Shown here piece by piece: positions 55,080 to 64,000 of a DNA stretch of 64,000 nucleotides (position 1 is its first letter; each line of letters begins with the position of its first letter). Origin of the DNA: Pampus argenteus (lineage: Eukaryota; Chordata; Actinopteri; Scombriformes; Stromateidae); assembly GCA_036937835.1 (NCBI GenBank), contig CM072873.1:10726501-10790500 (forward strand). The letters run 5' to 3'. The position numbers and the translations under genes were made by a program. The notes below the pieces were generated by a model that saw nothing but the letters and a program-made list of their open reading frames with translations, was not told where the DNA came from and searched no databases.

Positions 55080-55570
55080 CTTGTTTCCCGCTCAGAGGAG
55101 AACTCGACTCCTCTGCGGCTGTAATCACTTTACTACTGTTTTTGTTCGCAGTAAGTGGACTAAATATTTGGATGCTCATAAGCAAAGCAGAATAATTGAA
55201 CGTGTGATTTGTGGCAGCTGGCTCCGAGTCTATGGGCTTGTCTCAGCATAATGAAAACAGCTAGCGAGCCGCTGTAAACAAAAGCAACTTGTTATGTTGC
55301 AAACCCCTTGCTGTGCTTTGCTGTGTGTGGGAAACAACTAATTTTCTTGATGGCGTACTGTAATCATGGCAAAGCTTTACCACGCGCTGTGCTGAGTACT
55401 GCACTGCTTATTAATACAGAGAGAGAGTCAGTCCACTCCTGGCAAAGCTACTATAACTGTAAACACTTTAAAGTATGAGGCGAGAGAGAATAATAAGGCA
55501 ACCTGAATTATTATAATTATTAGTTGAATCCGTAGTTTCGGACGGGGCTGGCTGGAGGACCTGAAAAGGT
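55080..55570. promoter_or_regulatory. Candidate conserved non-coding element, long
   Basis: GCGGCTGTAATCACTTTACT, GCAGAATAATTGAACGTGTG, CTCAGCATAATGAAAACAGC, CAACTAATTTTCTTGATGGC and GAATTATTATAATTATTAG occur over nearly 500 bp with no simple repeat except a short GA run. Its length and density of homeodomain-type sites make it a leading enhancer candidate. Confidence 0.5.
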
Positions 55571-55951
55571 TTACAGCCACCACTGGAAATTTGGATTCCA
55601 GTATGGAGAAGTCAGCCTGATATGAGAGTACTCAGGCCTTTTAAAAATCACACAATAACAACAATTATGATAATAAAAATAATTATAGTAATAATAATGA
55701 TGCAGGTGAAAGCAGACCTCTCCAGCAAGGCGTGAGATGGAGTTTTTTTTTTTTTTTTTTTTAAAAGCAGGAAATAAATGATTTATATTATATAAAAAAT
55801 AATCTCATGAGATTATTTCAGAGCTTTAAAACTCACAACCTTCATAGACAATTGGAGATAAAGTTACTAAAAACAAAATAAAAATTATAATAAAAAGCTA
55901 TTAATAGAAAATTCTGACACATGAAGCTTGTTTAAGTTCAGTTTAACACCA
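55571..55951. other. AT-rich non-coding with a T-run
   Basis: ATAATAATA-rich stretch and a 20-T run at 55743-55762. Confidence 0.45.
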
Positions 55952-56346
55952 TTAAAGAAGGATGAGCACCTCAATTATTAGGTTCACAATTTTTAGTGAT
56001 AAAATCCACAGTCTCTGCATTAGTGTAATTAAAAGTTTATCTGAAGATAATATGAAGCGTCAGCTGTCCAAATGAGTCAAATCAAGTAGATATCGTTCAA
56101 CATTACAGTCTGTTTAGTGCCAAAGTCCCTCTTTTTGTTACTATAATTCCACTACAGCTCAAAATAGAAACACGGTCATAGATATCCACTTGATATGACT
56201 CAGTCACTTATATTGAAAACACTTTTAACTTTAACGTCTTTTAACAGCCAGTATGAACAGGAGGAATGATCACAGCGAGGAAAACCTTTTCAGTGTTCAT
56301 ATGGCTACCTAAGAAACACTTGAAAAATTGTGAACTTGTCCTTTAA
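55952..56346. mobile_element. TTAA-ended palindromic MITE, near full length
   Basis: TTAA at 55952 and at 56343. GGTTCACAATTTTTAG near the left and GAAAAATTGTGAAC near the right are inverted, as are CAAATCAAGTAGATATC and GATATCCACTTGATATG inside. About 395 bp with no coding frame. Related right ends are at 23755 and 54647. Confidence 0.7.
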
Positions 56347-56621
56347 GTACTTTGTTTCACTGGCATTTGGCTTGTAAATGGCAACTGAATTTGTCTTCTA
56401 ATGACTCTTTCTGTCATTATCTCAGTCTGTATCTGTCACATCCTCTCTCTTTCTCTTTACCTCTTCATCCTCCCTCTTGTCTGTCTCTTCCTCCCTTTTA
56501 TTCTTGACAGATTTCTTCTTCAGAGGAACAAAAGCTGCTCTCCACATCACTTAGTCCTGAGAGCTGCAGTCTGCACCTGTGGAGGGCCAACTGAGAGACC
56601 AACACTGAGGCTGGCTGGGGG
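56347..56621. other. Non-coding, pyrimidine-rich
   Basis: CT-rich stretch at 56430-56520, otherwise unremarkable. Confidence 0.3.
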
Positions 56622-56665
56622 TGGTGGGTTTGTGTGTGTGTGGGGGTGGGGGGGTGGGGGGGTGT
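56622..56665 (+). other. G-rich, quadruplex-capable run
   Basis: G-runs of five, seven and seven separated by single T follow a GT stretch and earlier GGG runs. Confidence 0.55.
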
Positions 56666-56689
56666 TGCTGGCTGGTTGACCCCTGAGAG

Positions 56690-56960
56690 GGGTCAAGAGT
56701 CAGGGTCGGGGGTCAGAGGTCAAGAGGAAGTTCTTTCTACTGACGGAGAGCCACTTATCATTCTCATCTAATGGAGCAGCCATCTGTCAATCAGGAAGAG
56801 AGGGGAGTGGCCAACAGGTATCACTGGCTGCCTGATGCCACCGCCGCTGTCCCTCGAGGGGCCAAACCATCTAGAAATATGGCTCAGGGGTCCGAACCAG
56901 GTCGTGGGATTGTTTATGGTGCCCCTCTGTCCCCCGACCCTGAACCACACTGATGACTTC
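56690..56960. promoter_or_regulatory. Candidate conserved element with PBX/MEIS site
   Basis: GACGGAGAGCCACTTATCAT, CTCATCTAATGGAGCAGCC and the PBX/MEIS site sit together. GC-rich DNA follows to 56950. Confidence 0.4.
56781..56793 (-). promoter_or_regulatory. PBX-MEIS/PREP composite site
   Basis: CATCTGTCAATCA is the complement of TGATTGACAGATG, an ideal PBX plus MEIS composite. Confidence 0.45.
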
Positions 56961-57017
56961 AGAGTATCCGTCATCTTTTTAATCAAGTTTGAAGACCTGA
57001 CTACACTTTGGGTTTTT

Positions 57018-57280
57018 GCTTCAGCTAATGATTATTTTCATTATCAATTAGTCTGTTGATTAGTTTCTCAATTAATAGTTGAAAAATATATTTATTGCAA
57101 GTCCCCACAGTCCAACGAGATGTTTTCAGATTTTTGGAACAACAGTCCAAAAATCATAATCATACTAATTTTATTGTTGCTGATTCTCTGGAAGGAGCCA
57201 GAAAATGTTTTGACACTTTTGCTTAAAACTTTGATTAATTTAAAAATGTTCTGGCAATTGACTAATCATTTCAGATTTCA
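57018..57280. mobile_element. hAT-like non-autonomous element, diverged
   Basis: It opens GCTTCAGCTAATGATTA with TCAATTAGTCTGTTGATTAG, contains AGATGTTTTCAGATTTTTGG and GATTCTCTGGAAGGAGCCAG, and ends TTGACTAATCATTTCAGATT, near-complementary to its start. This is the plan of a common fish element with GATTAATCG-type ends. Related end at 12223. Confidence 0.55.
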
Positions 57281-57424
57281 TGAATAAATGATAACGTACA
57301 TGAAGCATTTGACATAAATGTCACTAAAAAGCTGAAAAATTCAGATCTGTGTGGAGCGATGAGGAAATTCAAATTAATACATGAAATAAACAGAAACATC
57401 ATATTTCCATAACGTTTCCTACAT

Positions 57425-57590
57425 GGTTTTCCATAATTTGAGCTTTGACTGTTCTTTTAATGACATCGTGTTGTGTCTTCTTCTGCGATGGCTTAATGGC
57501 AGTGACTGGAGGATTAGCGCCACCAACTGTTTATCTTCTAATATTCACACAATTGGAATGAATGGAAACAAACATTAACTACATTTTCTT
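57425..57590 (-). mobile_element. Interspersed repeat copy, inverted relative to 2905-3110
   Basis: The minus strand reads AGATAAACAGTTGGTGGCGC, CTCCAGTCACTGCCATTAAG, GCAGAAGAAG and GATGTCATTAAAAG in the same order as the plus strand at 2905. Confidence 0.6.
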
Positions 57591-58508
57591 TTTTGGCATT
57601 TTTATTTGACAAAATACTTTGAAATAATTTTAGTCAGTCTTTTCTGGTGACTGACTAATTGATTTATCGAATGATCATTTCAGTTCCAATGGGAAGCTGA
57701 TTTTACTTTACTATGGTTATTATAGCCAAATATTATATATAAGTATAAGTATCCAATATTATCTTTATAATTAATAAAATAGGAAAACCATTATTCGAAT
57801 CAAAAATAGTTCAAATAAGATGCAGAAAAAGCTAATGATGGGCCTTTGAGTCTGGACCTATGTTGACATTTTATATTACAAAACAAATCCATCTCCTGAA
57901 GGCCAATCAGATTTGGGACTGTTTGCATAATCTATTAACCTTTAAATTAGAATCAGTGATCATTTTCAATCATCAATAATATTTTTTCTCCAAAAACAAA
58001 ACAACTAAAGTGAAACTGATGACACGTGCAAATGGCCAAAGGTTCAGCTGGATTCTTGTGTGACAACAAACTGGAGATGTTTCCCAGACTCCTCCTACAC
58101 TACTGAACAACTGATTCAGAGTCAGTGTGAGAACTGGCTGACTGAACGCTCTGGGCTGTTTGTTGATCATTTAATATCCACCGATCCTTCAATTATCCTG
58201 AAACACAATCTGCTGTCACCTGTGCTCGCTCCACCTCGTCCTGCTAATACCAAACATTCCCACTGTCACTCGCTGAGCTCGGGACTCCCTGTGGACCTCC
58301 ATTCTCCTCCTCCTCCATCCTTCCTACACCTCCACATCATTTTTTAACAGGTGTAGTTTACAAGCTAGCTTCTTCTTTATTTTTGTATCATTATTTCATC
58401 CCAAAATTCATTCAGATGCATCCTTGCAGCACTAAAACTTTAACTTTAGGATTACAAAATTATGCAACATAAGAAAGTAAAACAGAATCATGTCCCTACA
58501 GCTCCGGT
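57591..58508. other. AT-rich non-coding, nothing recognised
   Basis: TGACTGACTAATTGATTTAT near 57650 may be another transposon end. The remainder is unique-looking. Confidence 0.3.
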
Positions 58509-59045
58509 GGCAGTGATGGTACTCAGGTCTTTTACTGAAGTAGAAGTACTAATTCAGCAATGTATGTACTACATAAGTAGTATTATTATTAGTATTGCCA
58601 TAACAGTAGTGGTTTGGTCCCTCTGATATATTATTATTATATATGACATCATTACATTATTAATACTGAAGCATCAATGTGTGTTACCGTTGTAGCTGCT
58701 GGAGGTGGAGCTAGTTTGAGCTACTTTAGCTTTAGTGTCAGGCCTCTCTGAGTCACCAGATAAATCTGAGGGGTCATGAGATGATTAATAAAACAAGAAG
58801 AAAGATAAAACAAAGCTCTGATACACAAATCTGTTCGTCAGCTTTTTGACTTTTTCTCTAATCTTTGATTTTTGGTAAAAACTACTAGAGTAGAAAGTAC
58901 AATATTTCCTTCTGAAATGTAGTGGAGTGGAAGTATCAAAGAGCAGAAAATGTAAATACTCAAGTGAAGTACAAGTACTTTAAAATTGTACTTAAGTACA
59001 GTATTTGAATAAATATACATAAATGTTACTTTCCACCATTGCCTG
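58509..59045. mobile_element. Non-autonomous DNA transposon, near full length
   Basis: Starts GGCAGTGATGGTACTCAGG and ends TTACTTTCCACCATTGCC, giving short imperfect terminal inverted repeats. The interior matches 19555-20095 and the right part of 507-941. No transposase frame. No clear target-site duplication was seen. Confidence 0.7.
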
Positions 59046-59049
59046 GTGG

Positions 59050-59280
59050 TAACCACCAGTGGCCTCTAATGATCAGATCAGTGATTTAATGACAGTCTGG
59101 TCGGTCTGGGAGAGGCCTGTCGCCAGGTTTCTCAGAGCTCCTGGGCCTGCAGGGAATAGAGAGCCAGGGGGCCGCTGCGGCAGCGTGGCCCAAAACCACA
59201 GCTGGTCCCTGGTGGACAGTGGTGAGGCACTCACCATACAGACCTGGAGGAACAGGTGGAGCGTGGGAAAAAAAAGTCTG
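59050..59280. promoter_or_regulatory. Candidate regulatory block, GC-rich
   Basis: CTCTAATGATCAGATCAGTG then GGAGAGGCCTGTCGCCAGG and GAGCCAGGGGGCCGCTGCGG. The frame at 59059-59343 has no recognised features. The GC-rich middle is compact and repeat-free, with a weak CTCF-like core. Confidence 0.3.
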
Positions 59281-60479
59281 CTGAATAACTGTACGGAAGC
59301 TTCATCACCACGAACACTGTTTATTTTGACTAAATCCTACTAGAGCACCAAATGTGGATACATCTGCAGCCTAAATTAGTTAAATACTCTACTTCCTCCT
59401 GTTTGTTTGATGAAAACTTAATGTTGCCTCAGATGGAACATTTCTGGAGCTGCACCTTTATCTAAACTGTAATGGTTATTTAAAGTAATTACTAAATAAG
59501 TTTGATATTTTATGTGACTTTCTTTTTTTTTTTTTTTTTTTTATCAAAGGCATGTCTTCTACATTCAGTTTGCAATGATGATGTTTTTAAAACTGTAACA
59601 TGAAATGAAAAAATACTAATATTAATACTAATCACCTATCTGACATGACATGCTAAAAATAGCTTATTTCTGTTGTGTTTTGATTTGTAGTTCTACAGCT
59701 CAGGTGACAGTTGTGTAGGCGAGACAGCAGATCTCTGTTTCAATAATCAATAAATCTTATAACAAAGAAAAACAGTCTTGAGTCTCACAAGTTTTAAAGA
59801 GAATTTTGACTGGAAAAATACAGTAAAATCACCAGTGATCCAAAATGTTTTACATTTTTGTGACATTTTGTGACAAAGGAAGTCTGTTTTTGGAAAATGT
59901 TTTGTGTGGACATTTATTTAAATGTTTGGGTTTTTTTTGTTGTCTTTTTTGCATTTTTTGGAAATTGAAGACATTTTTGGAATATACACAGTTTTTGGAA
60001 AATAAGTAAAATCATTGGAAAGTGAGGACAGCTTTAAAAGTAAAGATGTTTCTGCAAACCAAACACACACAAAAAACATAAAACCTGAAACATATTGTCT
60101 CATTGTTCTATCTAAAGACAAACATCTGTCGCTGCAGTTCCTGCTGTTTAACATTTTACCTCATGAGATTATAAATGTGTAGCCTGATTAGACCAACTCT
60201 CTTCTTCTGTGGTGTTCAGGGCAGTCTACTGTATTTACACCACAGTGGAAATGAAATTATCTCTGCTGGAACAGAGCTTGATTGAGAAAACAAAAAAAAA
60301 AAAAAAGGAATGATGAGTATTTTCAGGCCGGGCTGATGTGTGCTGATCTAAATACTCTCAGCTTCAGGTTTATGATGTGCAGATTCGGGGCGTTTTTTTT
60401 TTTTTTTAATAGAAACACACAACTCCTTTATTATCCACATGTCAATCATCGTCCTTTTTATTAAACCATTAGTTAAGAA
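59281..60479. other. AT-rich non-coding with homopolymers
   Basis: T-run at 59523-59542, A-run at 60292-60306, T-run at 60393-60407. Nothing else is recognised. Confidence 0.45.
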
Positions 60480-60870
60480 AAGAAAAACACTGTGATTCTG
60501 TGGCAGGATCTCCAGGAAGCGAGTGGAGGTCTGATTGCGGCGCAGCTCGGCCCCTCACCGTCGACGGTCCTCGTTGCCTGAATGCCAGTAATCATTTGTC
60601 TGATTTGATACGAGGAGCAATGAACGGCGCCGTCTTGATTAATGCTGATTTGGATGGATGGATAGATGGATGAATGGACCCCCCTCCCCTCCCTTCCCCT
60701 CACCTCACCACCACCAGATCACTACCATCACCACCGCCGACCCCCCCCTGAGGAAACGACGGCCTGGAATATTATTACACGTCGATGGCCTCAATCAGTT
60801 AATGGCTGGTTAGCAGACAGGAAGGTGGAGGATTGTCAGATATCCAACCTCCTCGGTAGGAACGAAGGCC
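60480..60870. promoter_or_regulatory. Candidate conserved non-coding element, two parts
   Basis: GGTCTGATTGCGGCGCAGC, GCCAGTAATCATTTGTCTG and GTCTTGATTAATGCTGATTT (60529-60652), then a GGAT-type run and C-rich DNA, then CCTGGAATATTATTACACG and CCTCAATCAGTTAATGGC (60760-60810). Both parts look like developmental enhancer sequence. Confidence 0.45.
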
Positions 60871-61419
60871 GTAACCTGAACACACACAGTCGACCCTGTT
60901 TGGATCCAAACAGCGAGAAACCACCAGGAAACAGATGCTCCGTCTCCCCTGACAGCCAGCACAGATCCATGCTCTTTCACTTACTTTAACAAAGATTAAT
61001 CAACTTTTATTCTTCATTATCTTCAAGTTGTTTTTATTTCCAGCTATTCTGATTCATATCTGTGGGGTATGGTGTAAACACATTTTGAAAAATGAAGAGT
61101 GAGGACACTTTGAGAAAGTCTAGGCATTTATCTGTGGTTGCAGTTGTATCCTATTATTATGTGTGGATGGGTCGAGTTAGTCAAAATGAAATATAAAACA
61201 TAAAAAGATGAGAAAGCATGAGAATGTTTTACTGAGTATAAGACTGAATGCTGAATAACATATAGTAGGTGGGTCTGAGTAGATTTTTAACAGTCATACT
61301 ACAAACTGTAACTCTCTGTTAATGCGTTTCTTTCTTCCTCTTCACAAGATTCCCATAAATCTACTGTTGGATGAAAATGATGCTGGTTTTGTTGGTGTTT
61401 TTCAGATTTCTTGCTCACG
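60871..61419. other. Non-coding, nothing recognised
   Basis: AT-rich unique-looking DNA. Confidence 0.3.
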
Positions 61420-61510
61420 TGGATCCACAGCTCAGTCTGAGCCTCCATCAGCTGTCAGCGGCGCGTTCCGCGGAGCGAAATAAACACCTTCATTCTTTAT
61501 TCAGGAAACA
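61420..61510. promoter_or_regulatory. Candidate conserved non-coding element
   Basis: GTCAGCGGCGCGTTCCGCGG followed by AGCGAAATAAACACC: a CpG-rich core (GGCGCG..CGCGGAGCG) beside an A/T-rich tail. Confidence 0.35.
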
Positions 61511-62389
61511 ACTTTGATGGAATTTGCTTTACCCAGTGGTGCTTGAATCAAAGTGCAAATCAGGGACACTGAGTGTGGGGCTGCAGGTTGGTGATGGAGA
61601 TGAAAAGACATCTGATCAAGAAACAAAAAAAGTGTGGCTGCCTTGCCTTTCAGAGAGAGAGAGAATAAATTCATCCTGGCTCCTGCTGGCTGATGACAAT
61701 GATCTAAAAATATCTTTTTGGTGCAGAATAACCTGCATGTTTTGGCAGAAAGCCTCTATCAGTGTTGACAAACACAAAAGATTTTAAGTATCTTTTTGAA
61801 ACAGACACTTTTTTCTTCTTGTCCTCCTTGTTGTAGTTCTGGCATGTCACTTCATCCAACAAGCAAAAGTCTAAATTAACTCTCCATTGTTCTGACTCGC
61901 TTACATGATGATTTTTGATCATGAAAAAAAAAAAAACCTTTTCATTTTTATGAGAAAAAAAAAGACTCACCGCATCCAAACAATACTTAGATACATTCAA
62001 GGTGCTTTACAGATGACTGATAAGCTAAACTATAATAAGGCAGTATAGATGTAAACAGAGAAACAGTTCAAGACTTATGCACACACACAAAAACAATAAA
62101 TATATATATATATATATATATATATGAAAATGCGATGAAACCAATTCAATTTTTGGGCACCATCTTTGAACACACACAAAACCAAAACTAGGAGCTAAAA
62201 GCAGCTAAAAAGCTCTGCACAGCTGCAGGGTTGGGGAAATGTCTCATATCAGATCAGAACCACAAGACCCACTGTCATATTATAGAGACATTAAATAATT
62301 TAATATCTTGAATGTTGATCATTGGTGCTTTAAGTAAATGATTTTTATACAGCTGACATGAATCCATTAGACTCTTCAAACTGGCATTC
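61511..62389. other. Non-coding with an AT microsatellite
   Basis: A-runs at 61922-61936 and 61954-61963, AT repeat at 62097-62125. No gene is recognised. Confidence 0.4.
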
Positions 62390-62645
62390 ATCCACCAAAC
62401 CAAAGCAGTCCAGTGTGAGGACGGCTGGAGGCCCCATCTGAACCTTCCTCAGTCAGCTCCAATCAGCTGCTGGTCGACGGTTGTCAAAGCAACGGGTTGA
62501 AAAGGTGTTTGATGTGGGGAAACACAACAGTAAAGCTGCTCGCTTTCCAAACCGGCCAATCAGCCGCTGCTCCCCTGCTGACACGTGACAGTGCTTAGCC
62601 CTACCTGGCCCAACCAGAGGCCTGTCTATCTGTCACAAGACTGTT
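62390..62645. promoter_or_regulatory. Candidate regulatory block with near X-box and CCAAT motifs
   Basis: GTTGTCAAAGCAAC at 62480 is one base from the X-box consensus. CCAATCAG occurs at 62458 and 62556, with CACGTGACAG near 62582. Promoter-like combinations of X-box and CCAAT exist, but no transcript start or following exon is visible. Confidence 0.35.
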
Positions 62646-62660
62646 TAATCTGTGTGTGAC

Positions 62661-62710
62661 CAGGAGAGAGAGAGAGAGAGATAGAGATAGATAGAGAGAG
62701 AGAGGGGGGA
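62661..62710 (+). repeat. (GA)n/(GATA)n microsatellite
   Basis: GA repeats with GATAGA interruptions. Confidence 0.9.
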
Positions 62711-63212
62711 GACAAGCAGCATGAAAACAAGATGGAGGAGGTGAAGCAGCAAAAAGAGGAAGAGGAAGAGGAGTGCAGCAGGTCATGTCCAGTCTCTGTA
62801 GCTCTGGGTTTTAACTTTCTCTGGATTCAACAACTTCTTATGCAAACTTTGAGTCACTCAACTGTCTAACAAGACTAAAGATGTATCCATCCATGTATCC
62901 AGATGTTTGGTGCAGTATTCCTTTACCAAACATTGTTTCCCATAAGTCCTTGAGGTTTGCAGGCTAAACTTCACGGCCAGACAATAGAGGGTGGACTCTC
63001 GTTCAGCATTTCATAAGTTCATAAGTCTTTCTGAAAAAAATGAAGTGTGTTCCTGGAGTTTAGTTAGTTTCCATTTTCTGAAACAGTAGCTGCTATCACA
63101 AATCAAACCTTCACGAGTTAAAAGTTACGTCTCATATTTCTTACTCCTCTGTGCTGACGATCTCCGTTGTTGTCTCCAAAAACAATTAAAAACATCTCAA
63201 TGAGCCAGCAGA
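62711..63212. other. Non-coding, nothing recognised
   Basis: Purine-rich to 62775, then mixed. Confidence 0.3.
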
Positions 63213-63310
63213 CCGACTGGGTGACACGTTCCTTCATTATGAAGAGTTTGGTCACATTAGTTTGTTTAGAAACAGCTCCAAAGAGTAATGACAGTGATCA
63301 AGTCGTTGTT
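63213..63310 (+). repeat. Dispersed repeat copy, TTTGGTCACATTAGTTTGTT family
   Basis: GGGTGACACGTTCCTTCATT, GAGTTTGGTCACATTAGTTT and AGAAACAGCTCCAAAG match copies at 53863 and 38930. Confidence 0.6.
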
Positions 63311-64000
63311 GATGTTTCCAGCTGTAATCTGTCCTGCTGTTATTACAGACTGAACGTGCTGCCACCCCTCCACTCGCTCACGGGCTCGTCTCCTCTGTCA
63401 TTTAGCCCCGATGGTTTTTTTTTTGAACAAATGTTCTGGTTTGACTTCAGCTCTCTCTGATTACTTTGTGAACACAGAAGAAGCTTCAGCTCCCAAAATG
63501 AGAAAAAAAAGAGTAAAATGTTCAGCAACAATGTTGTTGTTTTTTTCTCTACAAAAATATCTGATGTTGCAGCACAATATCCTCTGGTAGAAAACATATT
63601 GTAAGTGAATTCTATAGTATTTTGTGTCATGTTTTTTTCCTCCTCATTTATATGCGCGAAAAAAAGCAAACTGTGATAAAAACATAAAGGCTTATTACTT
63701 TTAATTATCCACACAGACTACTTCTCTTTACAAAGAAATGCAATAAGTGAATGTATAACATTGTTTCTCTGCTTTAAAAAATATTGAAAGCAGCAGTCTG
63801 TCAGTGTAATTAAAGTCTGATTTCAAGCAAACATGATCTCATCGAGTGAAAATAGAAGCCAGGTAGAGTTTTAACGACACTGTTGTTTTTCTTGAGACAC
63901 TTTTCAAAGTCTAAATTTCTCTTATGAAAATTGTGAAGTGATGAAGTGATGTACACATTTTGTCATCGTTTTGTCTCAAAAAATACAACGAAACCTAAAA
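63311..64000. other. Right-edge AT-rich non-coding
   Basis: T- and A-runs and GAAGTGATGAAGTGATG near 63935. No coding frame or named repeat. Confidence 0.35.

Noticed and set aside
59059..59343. 94-codon frame in GC-rich DNA
   Set aside because: No similarity recognised and no splice context. GC-rich DNA lacks stop codons by composition.
62390..62645. Active gene promoter
   Set aside because: CCAAT, E-box and near X-box motifs are present, but there is no TATA or initiator context, no clear CpG island and no exon after it; kept only as a candidate regulatory block.

Overview
The window looks like intergenic and regulatory DNA from a ray-finned fish, most likely a percomorph. Three things suggest this. 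There are about 45 CA/GT dinucleotide tracts of roughly 20 bp or more. There are remnants of fish-type transposons: Tc1-like transposase pieces, a Rex1/CR1-like LINE 3' end, a LINE-type ORF1 with an SGNH-esterase segment, and several short non-autonomous DNA elements. Between the repeats lie low-repeat blocks rich in homeodomain-like sites. I find no intact protein-coding gene, rRNA, tRNA or CRISPR array. The longer open frames are either microsatellite read-through or frames through polypurine/polypyrimidine DNA; the only frames with recognisable protein similarity are broken transposon ORFs. Repeat family names come from recognition by eye, not from a database search.

Layout. 0-10 kb: a non-autonomous DNA element (507-941), a candidate regulatory block (2200-2420), a repeat found again inverted near 57.5 kb (2905-3110), a five-unit 20-bp minisatellite (4371-4469), a LINE tail (6620-6757) and the longest CA tract (7739-7859). 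10-20 kb: CA/GT pairs, candidate conserved blocks (10981, 13880, 15612), a 40-bp near-perfect palindrome (15312-15351), a 1.3-kb polypurine tract with a repeated octamer-like motif (15746-17065), and a 4 x 109 bp tandem repeat (18677-19112). 20-30 kb: candidate conserved blocks (22740, 24195, 26000), then a transposon graveyard with a Tc1 C-terminal fragment abutting a LINE ORF1 fragment in the opposite orientation (26660-27290) and a second Tc1-like N-terminal fragment (28531-29005).

30-43 kb: purine/pyrimidine tracts, CA/GT clusters, a candidate block with a 14-bp palindrome (35620-35885), a possible 1.6-kb TTAA-ended element (36795-38393) and a degenerate CAACTGCTTTCA-type repeat field (39690-40190). 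43-53 kb: an RFX-type X-box (43501), three copies of one non-simple sequence module (44228-45630), a 580-bp polypyrimidine tract, CTG/CAG foldback DNA (50488-50632) and the densest run of candidate conserved blocks (49400-52830). 53-64 kb: further DNA-element copies (54480, 55952, 57018, 57425, 58509) alternating with candidate conserved blocks (55080, 56690, 59050, 60480, 61420, 62390).

The most economical reading, which is inference, is a cis-regulatory landscape near a developmental gene outside the window, interrupted by fish repeats. No gene product can be assigned, so no pathway can be described. The observations most worth testing are the three-copy module at 44-45.6 kb, the exact palindrome at 15312, the recurrence of the 13-bp DR1 nuclear-receptor motif at five separate places, the PBX/MEIS and RFX consensus sites, and the repeated octamer-like motif inside the polypurine tract.
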